This document shows positions 22,061-34,200 of a stretch of 64,000 nucleotides of DNA, piece after piece. Below the pieces are notes generated by a model. The model made no database searches. It was not told where the DNA came from and saw only the letters and a program-made list of their open reading frames with translations. This stretch comes from Beroe forskalii (lineage: Eukaryota; Ctenophora; Nuda; Beroida; Beroidae), in the NCBI GenBank assembly GCA_011033025.1, contig WFMF01000078.1, positions 187,001-251,000 on the forward strand. Direction: 5' to 3'. The position numbers were made by a program, and so were the translations under genes. The first letter of the stretch is position 1; every line of letters starts with the position of its first letter.

Positions 22061-23289
22061 CATTGGCTGCTCCGTAGGTCGGGACATGGGACAAGAGACT
22101 CAAAGTTTGCTCTGGCAGGGACATACACCATTAATGCTGGTACTAACTGGTGAAGTTCAGTGTTCAGTGCATGAGTGCAGTCAATATTCATCACTAGCTG
22201 GTAATAGCTGGTAACGTTCAGTGTTAAATGAATGAGTGTAAACAGACAGTGAAAAGTCTCACTATTCAGCACGAACTGTTCATTGTAGGTGAATATCCAA
22301 CTACAATTCAGAGATATTTAACCTCTTAAATACAAAACAAATTGAATAGGAATCGATTTGTCAATTCTAACGATACTGACAAGAAAAGGTTTCCTCAAAA
22401 TATGACAGTGAGACAACATTAGAAGTTCTACAACTATAAAAGCTAATCAAAAGTTTAGACATACGAAACGAGTCGCGAGAGAGGCAACCATTACTACACA
22501 ATTACATCAAACTGCTGGTTTAACAATGTATTATTATACAAGGATGGCATTGTGATAACAATAATAAGACTCAAGTGTAGGGGCGCCTTAGAATGGTAGG
22601 CGATCCAAAGAGAGGTAAATGTCACGATACAAAATGGGCGATGGACTATATAAGCAAACCGTCTGTTTTTCGAACTCACGGTACAAAACAATAACATATA
22701 CTGGGGAGTCATCAAGTGGTCTCAGGCCACCTTCATATAATACAGCTGGAGGTTTTGTATGAAGAAGATCACCTTGTAAAAATAAAATAAGCGGTTTAAA
22801 AACATCATTAATGCACCACTTTGTGCTGTGATAATGTCGTCATCTCAGATCAACCTATTGATCTCGCGAGCACATATTAATTGGTTTCACATGCCTGGAT
22901 AAACACTCATCATGATAAACACTCATGAAATAATAACGTATTATGAAGAGTGTGTGTGTACGATATAAGTTTGTTTGTAATGGAGCTTCACAAATTGCAA
23001 GTAATTAGTACGCAGCAGTTTACAGAATGCGTGAAGTTCATTGGGCCGTGGGGATTAGCAGGAGATCAGTGAAGAGAGAGGATATCAAGCCCTAGGGGGA
23101 ATCAAAGAAAGTGTACCGGGTATATCAACAACTATAATAAAGGAAGGAAAGATCTGCAAGGGGCCCGGTCTGTCAGAAACAGACTCATGTCAAAACACGG
23201 ACTTAAGTCAAAATTTCAGTGTCAATTTGCAAAATTTAACTTTTTGCAAATTTAGTCCGTTTCCGAATGGATCCCCTGGGCTGAAAGCA
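22061..23289. other. Unassigned sequence up to the arm B boundary
   Basis: No gene recognised. Near 22130-22270 a short sequence containing GTTCAGTGTT(C/A)A recurs. Near 23180-23265 there are short inverted A/T-rich runs (GCAAAATTTAACTTTTTGC). Confidence 0.4.
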
Positions 23290-23880
23290 TTAAAGCTTTG
23301 TTATTACATCATTCGTATTCGCTAGCTTTCCTACTCGTGACATGTTACGATGGTTTTAACAGTGGTTTTGTGGTGGTTTTAACAGTTTTATTATGTTTCC
23401 TTCTTTCTTTGATGCCACACTACGATGCATTGTCCACTGTAAATTATGTTGAGGAGCACGTTTTGTAATTGGTATACTTAGAAATATTTCCTTGTTTCGG
23501 TTGACCTGAAATTGGTATATTTTCTAGAAAAATTTCCGTGTGTTTTGGTGGTTCATGATTGCAGTCAATTTTCCACATTTAACTATCATTTAGGTCAACT
23601 TGCGCTCTGATTGGTCCAAGGAATCCGTGCGTGAGTGGGTGAGCCGATGATATTAACAAACCGTATCAAGGCTGACAAAAATACGTGACGAATTTGAAAT
23701 GTAACATCGGATTTTTCCAAATTTCTCATATAGATACAATAAATCTTTAGTTCGTTTATGAAATTGCTATACGGTTACAGCCGAGGATTATCTTCTTGTT
23801 ATTTTGTTAGCATGGTTTAAATGATGCGAGATTTCGATAATATATTACGCATCTCAGCTTGCGCAGTTCAATGCGTACAC

Positions 23881-24010
23881 TATAAATAGGTTTCTCTTTT
23901 TTCCACCTCCTATCATTACAGATTTTCCCATCTTATTCCGATCTTCCCAGCTTATTCCGATTTCCCATCTTATTTCAATTTTCCCATCTCATTCCGATCT
24001 TCCCATCCTT
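23881..24010 (+). promoter_or_regulatory. TATA-like box and 19-bp repeats upstream of copy B exon
   Basis: TATAAATAG lies at 23881-23889, followed by about five imperfect copies of GATCTTCCCATCTTATTCC (23935-24010). No upstream exons of copy B are visible on this strand, so if B is expressed a promoter must lie here or B must be transcribed from something unrelated. Functional status unproven. Confidence 0.35.
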
Positions 24011-24056
24011 TTCCAATTTAACCACTCTCATTTTCCGCTAAACCCTCCTGCTCTAG

Positions 24057-25237
24057 CGATGAATTCCCACGAAACATAACCCTCCTCCCGCCCCCTGCTG
24101 CCTGGAAGTCACCCCGATGGCTTGGCTTCCCCCGTCCCATGCGGCGCTATGACGTCATATCCATGTCGGAGGTCCAGGACAGGTTAGGACAGTACCAGGT
24201 GCCGCCCCTTGAGCCGGTTCCGGAGGTGTGTGCCGTCTGTGAGAACTTCTCCCTCGATTACACGGAACATTACGGGGCGCTGTGTCACAAGGTGCCGGCT
24301 CCTGATGATGAGCCTGCTGCCATCATGGCAACAGATGATGAGGAGGATGTTGCCAAGGCAACTGCTGATGTCCCGTGTGCCAATAATCCGGATGTTTTGA
24401 GGAGACATCAGGTGATCAGGAGGTTGTCATGGCATGGGTCAGTGATGTCACCACAGCGACTGCAGCGACAAAGGACCATGTCGATGAGTGGCCCTGATCA
24501 GGGCACAACGACCACCACCACCACCACCCCTGCCACCAAGTCGGCCGTTACCAGGCCTCGGTCACTCCCCTGCATCCATAGCTTCCCTTCTGGAGGAGTG
24601 TCTGGACACCCCCGGGAATCACCAGTCAGGCAGCTGCCATCTCCCACCAAACCAGTGAGCCCGGCTAAAGAAATACCCGCCAAACCGATCATACCCGCGA
24701 AGCACTCTCCTGCCTCCACCCCTCAAACTCCCCCTCCTGACTTGAGCCCCACCGACAGTGTCTTCAGTGGGAGACTGAAAACCGGGGTGCCTCCCCAGAA
24801 CAAACCAAAGCAGATCGCTACAGTCGCCCCTCAGAAGGTCTCCTCCCCTCCGATTACTTGTACCGTGTACAAGCTGAATTACCTCTGCACTGATGCCCAG
24901 ACTGTGCCCACTTCTGTTTATTGGGCACAAAACTCTCAATGGACGCAGAACTCTCAATGGGCGCAGAACTGCCACTGGGCACAGAATTCATGGAACAGAT
25001 CTGTAATGCCCACGTATTACCCACACAACTTTAGTACGGGACCGCAATACATAAAAACAGGGCCGATGCCTGCAGGGGCGCAATTCTTGAAAACTGGGCC
25101 GATGCCAGCAGGGGCGCAATTCTTGAAAACAGGGCCGATGCCGACTGTGTATTATCAAGCTAATCGTATAAATCAATTTATTCAGCAGGGAGGCGACTTG
25201 GATGTGCCACCCAACCAAGTCGACACGCAGCAAAGAA
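24057..25237 (+). CDS. WNK-like copy B, large P/S/T-rich exon
   Basis: Acceptor CTGCTCTAG before 24057; donor A|GTAAGT after 25237. The frame is open from the acceptor (DEFPRNITLLPPPAAWKS...) through the first ATG at 24139. Features: VCAVC...ALC cysteines, a RRLSWHGS basic/Ser segment, Thr tract, P/S/T linker, about four WAQNSQ repeats and three TGPMPAGAQFLK repeats. Frame is intact; 12 bp shorter than copy A. Confidence 0.75.
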
Positions 25238-28200
25238 GTAAGTTTTTACATACAACTAGGTCTTTTTTCAAATTCAAAATTATTCGCAACTGTTTTTTAA
25301 TTAAATCGGAGTTGATCAATTACTGTTTACCGATAAATCAATGAATACGGAAAACAAGTGGATGTATAGTGTGTTATGACGTAGATAATCCATAATTCTA
25401 CTAGTGAGACTGATTAGATACCATATGCTCCCTCAAATTAATGAATAGGAAACTTTTTGTCAAGTTCACTACCGACCGTGTACATAGTTGAGTGTTGTTA
25501 CCACATGACATTTCGATTGTTCAGCCCTTTGATTGTGATTGTCGGTTCGCTATATGCCCGTATTTTCCTATTATCTTAGAATTAATTGAAGGGATGAACC
25601 CGGAGACATGAAACGGAAGCTTCATGGATTTTGCTTGGCAACTAGCCTAAGAAACGTTATAATGGGTAAGCCAGCTATTAAAGAACATGACTCCTGCCAC
25701 ATTGCTATAATAACTTTTTTGCAGATTAATGATGTTCTCGCGTTTCAGGTCAGCAGCAAAGAGATGTCCAACAGGACCTTCAGCGAGAAAGGGACGCTAA
25801 GGCCCAACGAGAAAGAGAGCACCAAGCTCAGCGGGAACGGGAGGCTCAAGCCCAGAGGGAGAGAGATGCGCAGCGAGAAAGGGAAGCACAGAGGGAACGG
25901 GAAGCACAAAGGGAACGAGAGGTTCAGAGGGAACGGGAAGCACAGAGGGAGCGAGAGCGGGAAGCACAACGCGAGCGGGAAGCACAGAGAGAGCGGGAAG
26001 CACAACGAGAAAGAGAAGCACAGCGCGAGCGGGAAGCACAGCAGAGGGATGCTCAGATGCAGAGGGATAGGGATATCGCGAGGGACCAGCAGCAGGCCCA
26101 AGTTAGACCCCACTACTCTCAGTCTGTCAGCTCCCAGTCCAGCTTCGTAGAGAAGGTATGTCGTTTTTTTATGTTTTGTAATCTTGGTAATCTTTTGACA
26201 GCTTAGCTAACTCAGTCCATACAATATAAAAAAAAACTTAAAATACTGGATCTACCCCTCTTCTAAATCATACTGCTAAAATGCCAACTCGTTTGATATG
26301 ACATAATAATCAGTGGACTTCTTCCATTTTCACCTAGAGTTCGAGTCCGAATATGAGCCGTTGCTTACAACTTCACCTCTGCGGATAACCCATTTCACTG
26401 ATGGTTCTTCGCTTATAATTTTATCTTTCAATTTGACTACTAACTCTGCACTTGCTTTCTCTTCTTCCAATGTCCGGTCCGGTGCTTAATTCCGTGTACA
26501 GAGTTTATTTTTAGTTCGATTCCTCCATCCTCTCAACCTTCATCTACTTCACACCTTGGTATATTGACTTCTTGAGATCTAATTCTATGTATTTGTGTCA
26601 AAAACTCAAGCTGATATACCTCAGGGTGGTCAAGTCCCGGACTTTGACCAGATGTCAACTAAGTCAGCGGATCACGACAGTGGAACCAACACTCCACGGG
26701 CCAGAGCATCTCCTCCTCTCGTCAATAACACTTCAATCAGGTTCCCTTGAATCATGAACTCTTCAATGCTGGAGCAAAACACGGAGTTACTAAAAGCTAA
26801 ATTTGACAAAGTCAAAAATGATTTGTTTGTGCCTCAAGAATTGGACTTGACCTGCCTTATGATCATGCTTGAAAGTTGTATGATGTTTATAAATCCACCT
26901 CTATCACAACCACCATTTCAATAATTTCAGAGATTTGAAGGATGCAGGGCAGTTCAAGATCACTAAAATAATCGAGAGCGATGATAAGAGCAGTGTGTGT
27001 AGCATCCCTACTGCCCAATATGTGCCACAGGTACAGAAACTTCTGCTTTTTCCATCTTCCCCTGTCATATTCAGGGCATATCAATGGTTCAATTGGTGGT
27101 GTCCTAGGGGCAAGAAGTGCTAAAACGTTTCCGGGCTTCACCAATCACCATTGATGTTCTGTCTGCTTGACATTCTATGTTTTCTGCGCGCAGGGAGTGA
27201 TTTACGTGCAGTAACCACCTAAAAACACTCGGATTCTCCTCAGGACGTTATGTACGTGCATAATCCACCTTATAACTTGATAAAAAACACTCGGCTTCTC
27301 CACAGGACGTGATGTACGTGCAGTACCCACCTGGGCAGATGCAGGGTGGTACCCAGGGCCCGGTCATGGGCATGCCGCAGACCGTGGGTCCGGTGTATGG
27401 CGGCATGCAGAGCCCCCAGTACGTCTACCCTCCCTACCCACCCCAGTATCAGGTACCCAGTATCTTCCAGCTTCGAAATATTCAATGGAATTTACGGTAT
27501 TTGAATAGAGATGTATATACAACATATATCGTACATATTCAAATATCAATTTGCAATTCTACTTTGAATCATAGTTTTCAGATTATTCCCATTACCTTTA
27601 TTAAAATCAAAACTTCCAGTTAACTTTGCTTTGAATCATGGTATGATTGGTTACTCTAAAGACCATATATCAAGCACTAACCCTCCAGTACTTCCAGACA
27701 ATGCATGGCATGCAGCCAGGAATGCAGCCGGGGATGCAGGGCGGCATGCAACCCGGGATGCAAGGCAGCATGCAACCCGGGATGCAACACGGGATGTCCC
27801 ACATGCCGTATCAGCAGATGATGCCTGCCGGACCCTACCCTGACCAGTACCTCGTCCAGTACTCCAGGTGGGTTTGTCTTACCAACCAGGTGGGTGTGAA
27901 CAGAGATGAAACGGGTTTTTTAAGAGTTTTATGTGAGTCTCTTGCGGTTCTCTCAAGCCCCTATTCTTTCGAAAGCTCTGTTAAACGTGGTGTTTTAAAA
28001 GCTGAATTAAGAACATTCCACAGATTCCCGTGAAACTATTCATTCGGCCATCATGAATTGCTCATTTTAACCAATCACGTGATGACTCAGCCCTAATTAA
28101 TTAGGCCACGTGTTGCAGTCTAACCACTGCAGACAGAATATCATGCGATGATCATTGCATCATGCATGGGAGTAGACCTAATATTATACCCAATCGTGGA

Positions 28201-31200
28201 ATAGACGGTTAAGATGTCGTCATAATCATAGCGAAATGCAGCAAGTTAATGGGTTGGAATCGCCTATTTTTTGCTCCCGCAGGGTTGAGACTGTGGGCGT
28301 ATCTAATATCCTTCCAATTTTAACTTATTTCCGTGCTCCCCACCCTTCTCTAATATTACCCTCATATTTCCTTCTTCCGTTCCGTCATAATTCCGTCACT
28401 CGTATTACGTCACACATGTTTCGCAGGAACATCCCCGGCGCCTACCAGTCTTCTCAACAGCAAGTACCAACTTCCACAACCACCTCCTCCTCAGCTCCCA
28501 AGGTTTGTACCTGCTGTATAAGTATAGATTTCAGTTTGTCTTTTTCCTGTTTTTAGACCTGTCTTTTTCTTCTTTTATCTGTCTCATTCTGTCTTTTATC
28601 TGTCCCTTCTGTATGTATGTCTGTCTTTGCCCTGTTTTTGAAGATGGTGTTTCGGCGTAATAAGTAGGGATGTTAATTTTGGAATTATTTGTTTGCTTTA
28701 TTATTCAGTTATTCGTCTTAGTTGAAACAATGAATTCATTCATAATGAGTTAATGCTTGAATATGAGTATTCCTAATTCTCTGACACCAGTTTTCTGTGG
28801 TACTATTTTTCTTTGACACAATTTTTCTTTGACGCCGGTTCTCTTTGACACCGGTTTTCTTTAACGTTAGTTTTCTTTGACACCGGTTCTCTTTGACACC
28901 AGTTTCCCTGCCACCAGTTTTGTCTGACATTAGTTTTATCTGACATTAGTTTTATCTGACACCAGTTTTTTCTGACACCAGTTTTCTCTGACACCGGTTT
29001 TCTCTGGTACCGGTTCTCTTTGACACCGGTTCATCTTTAATGTTAGTTTTCTTTGACACCAGTCCTCTTTGACACCAGTTTTCTCTAACACTAGTTTTCT
29101 CTGACACCATTTTTCTCTGACATCAGTTTTACTTGACACTGGTTTTCTCTAACACCAGTTTTGTCTGGCACCGGTTCTCTTTGACACAGGTTTTCTTAAA
29201 TGTTAGTTTTCTTTGACAACGGTTCTCTTTGAAACCAGTTTTCCCTGACACCAGTTTTCCCTGACACCAGTTTTCTCTGACACCAGTTTTATCTGACATC
29301 AGTTTTACCTGACACCACTCCTCTAACTAACTTGGTAACTTGGTAGAGTTTATCCAAGAGCCGAAAAGGTCATCAGAGGTCCGACCACCGCGCTGGTGAG
29401 TAGTCTACCAGAGAGTTTGACCAATTGCAGCTGTAGCCAGCGACCGGTGGGTTGTCCGGTATCAAAGCAACATAATTCGACAAATTGATTTTAAACGAAT
29501 CGAATGTTTCAGCTGCTTTTACTGCGCCTGGTATAGTGTTCCACAGTTTTGGTCCTTGACTGCAAATGATCTGTCATAAAGCGTCTGGTTACTTACTGAA
29601 CTCAACTTAGACAGAGAAGGTATGAGGGCTAATGTACCCTGCCTTGATGTCTCCTTGAATTCGATTCCACAGCAATTGGGAACAACTTTATGGAGAATCT
29701 TCCACATCGTCAAGATGATATACCTTTCTCTTCTGCGTTGCAGTGACATCAGCTTTAGCTTAGCTAGTCTTTCCCAATAGTTGAGATGACGTAGGCCAGC
29801 GACACGACTGGTGAAAGTTCTTTGGCTGCACGACAACTGCACCCCCAGGAGAAGGTCACGTGATATGTCACATGATCAAATTGTCACGTGATGTGTCATG
29901 TGATGTACATGTGATGTGCTGAAGTTTCAATCAAAGATATGAACTCAGGGCGACAACTGCACCCCTCACTATCAAAACATATTTCCATTCACAATCAAGT
30001 TAAAATTAACATCAGAGACATGCTGATTATGACAAAACCTTATAGGTACGAAGAAAAAAACAGTACGGTAAAGGTACATCGAACGTACTTCGCTCCAAAC
30101 ACTGGATTGGAAGGTGCTGGTAATAAGACCTTGCCATGTACAATTTCATGTTTTTTATCTAAATTTTCAAATAGATTAAAATATAAGTCCGTCTATTAAA
30201 ATGTAGGACCAAAGTTTAAAATAGATAGCTTGTGATTCTAAATTTTCAAATCACTTTGCGTCGACTGATAATACATGTTTTTCTCAAATCTTAGGTCTCG
30301 ATCAAGTTGGACTAAACACTACACCAGTTCATGCTTTGGAATGTTGTGTCTAGCGACTTATGAAGCTAGAGGAATAGACCCCATTACATTGCAAACCCAT
30401 GACAATTGACGATAGTTACTATTTATACATTTATGCATTTATAGTGCAAGAGTCGATGTTTTGGGGTTACTACTTTACTGTTTACTGATTAACTTTCCAC
30501 CGTCAACTTATACGTATCACAATTAGGATGGTACCCCTTCTAGAAGCTGGATCTCAGTGACCTTGCTAGGGTTCCACAGGGGACAGCAGTATTCTAGTGT
30601 ACTCCTCACCAGTGACTTGTACATGGTAGTCATAACCATACTGTCTCGAGTTTTGAAGACACTGAGAACCCAAGATAGCGTGCTCCTAGCTTTTGACACG
30701 ATGGTTGCGATATGTCTAGACCAACTTAAATCACTTGAGACCTGAACACCAAGATCCCTGACGTTATCCACGGGGTAAAGAACTTCATCGTTAGAAACCT
30801 TGTAAGTCAAAGCTTCAGTGAAGATTGAAGAAGGGGAGTTCAAGGAATGAGCTTTTCCTGTTATGGAAGTGATTCAAGAGCTCAAATTTCTGCTCATGAA
30901 GTTCCATGTTATTCTCACTAGACCAACTGAGAATTCTGGTCAAGTCTTCCTGAAGCATCATACAGTCGTCATAGCAACCAATCTGTTTGGAAACTCGAGT
31001 GTCGTCTGCAAAAAAGCTGACCTTGGATGCAAGCACAACACGCTCTAAATCATTTATAAACAGAATGAATAAGAGTGGCCCAAGGACACTTCCCTGAGGA
31101 ACACCACTGAGCACTTTGGCTATGACTGAGTGGACACCATTAAGAACCACCACTTGGTCACGGTCCGTGAGGAATGACTGAATCCACTTAATAAGCTTGT

Positions 31201-34200
31201 CGTGAAAGCCATATCTCCTTAGCTTCTTGATGAGAATATCCAGATCCACTTTATCAAATGCTTTCGCATAATCGAGATATATTGAGTCTGTATCTTGACC
31301 CTGAGTAAATCCTTCGACAGCAGTTTTCTCTGAAACCAGTTTTCTCTGAAACCAGTTTTCTCTGACACCAGTTTTCTCCAACACCAGTTTTCTCTGACAC
31401 CAGTTTTCTCTGACACCAGTTTCTCTGACACCAGTTTCCCTGACACCAGTTTCTCTGACACCAGTTCCTCTGACACCAGTTTCCCTGACACCAGTTTCCC
31501 TGACATCAGTTTTCTCTGACACCAGTTTTATCTGACATCAGTTTTACCTGACACCACTCCTCTGAAGCCAGTTTTCTCTGACACCAGTTTTCTCTGACAC
31601 CAGTTTTCTCTGACAGCAGTTTTCTCTGGCACCGGTTCTCTTTGACACCGGTTTTCATTAACGTAAGTTTTCTTTGACACCAGTTTCTCTGACACCAGTT
31701 TTCTCTAACACTAGTTTTCTCTGACACCATTTTTCTCTGACATCAGTTTTACTTGACACTGGTTTTCTCTGACACCAGTTTTGTCTGGCACCGGTTCTCT
31801 TTGACACAGGTTTTCTTAAATGTTAGTTTTCTTTGACAACGGTTCTCTTTGAAACCAGTTTTCCCTGACACCAGTTTTCTCTGACACCAGTTTTATCTGA
31901 CATCAGTTTTACCTGACACCACTCCTCTGACAGCAGTTTTCTCTGAAACCAGTTTTCTCTGAAACCAGTTTTCTCTGAAACCAGTTTTCTCTGACACCAG
32001 TTTTCTCCAACACCAGTTTTCTCTGACACCAGTTTTCTCTGACACCAGTTTCTCTGACACCAGTTTCCCTGACACCAGTTTCTCTGACACCAGTTTCTAT
32101 GACACCACTCCTCTGACACCAGTTTTCTCTGACACCAGTTTTCTCTGACACCAGTTTTCTCTGACACCAGTTTTCTTTGACACCGGTTCAACGTTAGTTT
32201 TCTCTGACACCAGTTTTCTCTGACGCCATTTTTCTCTTACACCAGTTTTCTCTGACACCAGTTTCTCTGACACCACTCCTCTGACACCAGTTTTCTCTGA
32301 CACCATTTTCTCTGACGCCAGTTTTCTCTTACACCAGTTTTCTCTGACACCAGTTTTCTCTGACACCAGTTTTCTCTGACACCAGTTCTCTCTGACACCA
32401 GTTCTCTCTTACACTAGTTTACTCTGACACTGTTGCTCTCTTACGCGGGTTCTCTCTGATGCAATCTTTCCTGATACCGTTTTTGACACCGGTTTTCTCT
32501 GATGTTTCCTTGACACCAATTTTGGTGAATTACTTGACAGCAGTTTTAATCTAAAACCAGTTTCCGCTTAATGTATCCTCCGACAGCACTATACTTCGAG
32601 TATAAGCAATCAGCAGGTTACATCATCTTTTGTTTCGTGCAGCAGTGCTTGGTGACGTCACATGAACGGCGGGTCATTCATCCCCGAAGTATAGCTACAA
32701 TCATTGCCACCATTCTATCGTGGCACCACTTTTCTATCACGTCAGTTCAATCCTGTACCAGCTCTTTCTGACGTTAATGGACCACGGCACTAGGTACTAC
32801 CTCACTCTGAAGTGATTCAATCCATCTTACTTCCATAAATACCTCCTGCGCGAAATGGACCCTCCCCACGTCACTTAATCCACCATTCTTAACCATGGCA
32901 ATGCAGTCAGTGGATATTTGCACTTTGCAGCTGGGTCAGTGGATATTTTCAGCTGATATTTGCACGTGGTAGCTGCGATTAAATATCGCATACTTAGCAT
33001 ATTATCATATGATGCTCTCTTCTCTCATTCATCTGTTTTACTATCATATATTGCTTGTTTTAAAGTTGATAAACATTTCTTTCAGACCAACTATTAGTTT
33101 TGTCAAAAACTTCCTCAACTTGGGTGGTCTGATCAAGCATTCTTTGACGCAAATAATTCTCATCGAATGAAATTCTTCTCTTTCATCTGTTCAGTCGATT
33201 GAGTACTCTCCTGTGTGAGCATTTGTTTCGTTTGATACATATCTCGATCAGATGTTGCAACATGATGTTGCTTCCCTCATCATTTCCGTTTCTCGTACTC
33301 TCTTATCTCGATCATTATGACGTCATTTCCTCATCACGTGTATCTGTGGCGGTGTCTTTGCATGATGTGACAGTGTCCAACCCGTGGCTTGACACTTCCG
33401 GTCAAAAAAAGATGACATCCGCATCTCATGTGATCGGAGGCAGCCTTAATTATTTGATGTTTCATTTGTCGAGTTGCATGATCCGACTTGTTTGATTTTG
33501 TACTGCTTCTCTGGTGCCACTTAAATTCTAACCGGTCCCCTCAGTTCACTTTTAATAAGTTTTCGATCAAACCATTTTTGATATATTTGATTGTGACAAA
33601 ATGATTATGGCATATGATTGTAAACCCATGATTAAGATTGAATTTTGCCTTACAACTGATTTCCAGCGATCTGTTGTGATCCATCTTCAATCCAAATATC
33701 CTCCCAATTGTATCATGTTCTCTTTAGATAAGTAGATTATCATGGCATCCTCTTGTTTTTTGAGCAGTGTCCCCAAAAAGATGAGACCGCTGATCGAAGA
33801 TATGTGTCTCAAAAATTCTAAACCCCCTTTTTCGCTGAAGTTGCCCTCGTTTTTGATGGTCTCAAAAAACTGTCTGGAACTAATTTTTAAAGGCAGAGCT
33901 GAAGCTATGATTGTTCTCCCCCCTAGTGCTTCCCGACTTCTTCCTCAATCCCTGCGGCACTTCACTGTTTGGCCTCCCACTCCCATAGATCCCCATGATG
34001 TCTCTGCATGCCATGGACACTGTAATCGTCACTAACTCACTCCATAAACCTCTGACAAAATCGTCATTCCCCTCGTCTGTTACCCTAATCATCGCATTTC
34101 CGTGAAGCATCCGCAGATCATTTCCTCTTGGTGAGACTTGGTGACTGCTCTCGTTCAGCAGTTGTCTCTGACAGGCTGCTGACCTGTTCGTGCTTCGAAA

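Larger units (their letters stand above)
23290..27480 (+). repeat. Arm B of large inverted duplication
   Basis: Reverse-complement counterpart of arm A from 11256 to the left window edge. Homology starts abruptly at TTAAAGCTTTGTTATT and includes about 770 bp of non-coding sequence before the first shared exon. Beyond about 27480 the partner sequence would be outside the window. Confidence 0.9.
29335..31315 (-). mobile_element. 5'-truncated non-LTR retrotransposon inserted in the minisatellite
   Basis: The minus strand encodes the RT palm from motif A onward. The junctions CACCACTCCTCT|..|GACAGCAGTTTTCTCT match an uninterrupted copy in the same array at about 31916-31940, which defines the insertion to within a few bases. 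The 5' end of the element is missing. The remaining sequence after the RT (29335-29518) would be its 3' end. Confidence 0.85.

Noticed and set aside
24139..24141. ATG at 24139 (and 10450 in copy A) as the gene start
   Set aside because: The same frame is open further upstream to a conserved acceptor (CTAG before CGATGAATTCC), the encoded residues are identical in both copies, and the phase fits the donor at 19967. An internal exon is more likely.
25608..26150. 180-codon plus-strand frame with KGKHRGNGKHK repeats, and its copy A counterpart
   Set aside because: It is another frame of the QRERE repeat exon. Only the QRERE frame joins both neighbours in phase.
28736..32366. Long minus-strand frames with SEKTGVRENWCQRK repeats as genes
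   Set aside because: They are translations of a 17-bp minisatellite, the same in all frames.
33742..34110. Overlapping frames on both strands as a possible transposase
   Set aside because: I found no catalytic motif or splice context in either strand.
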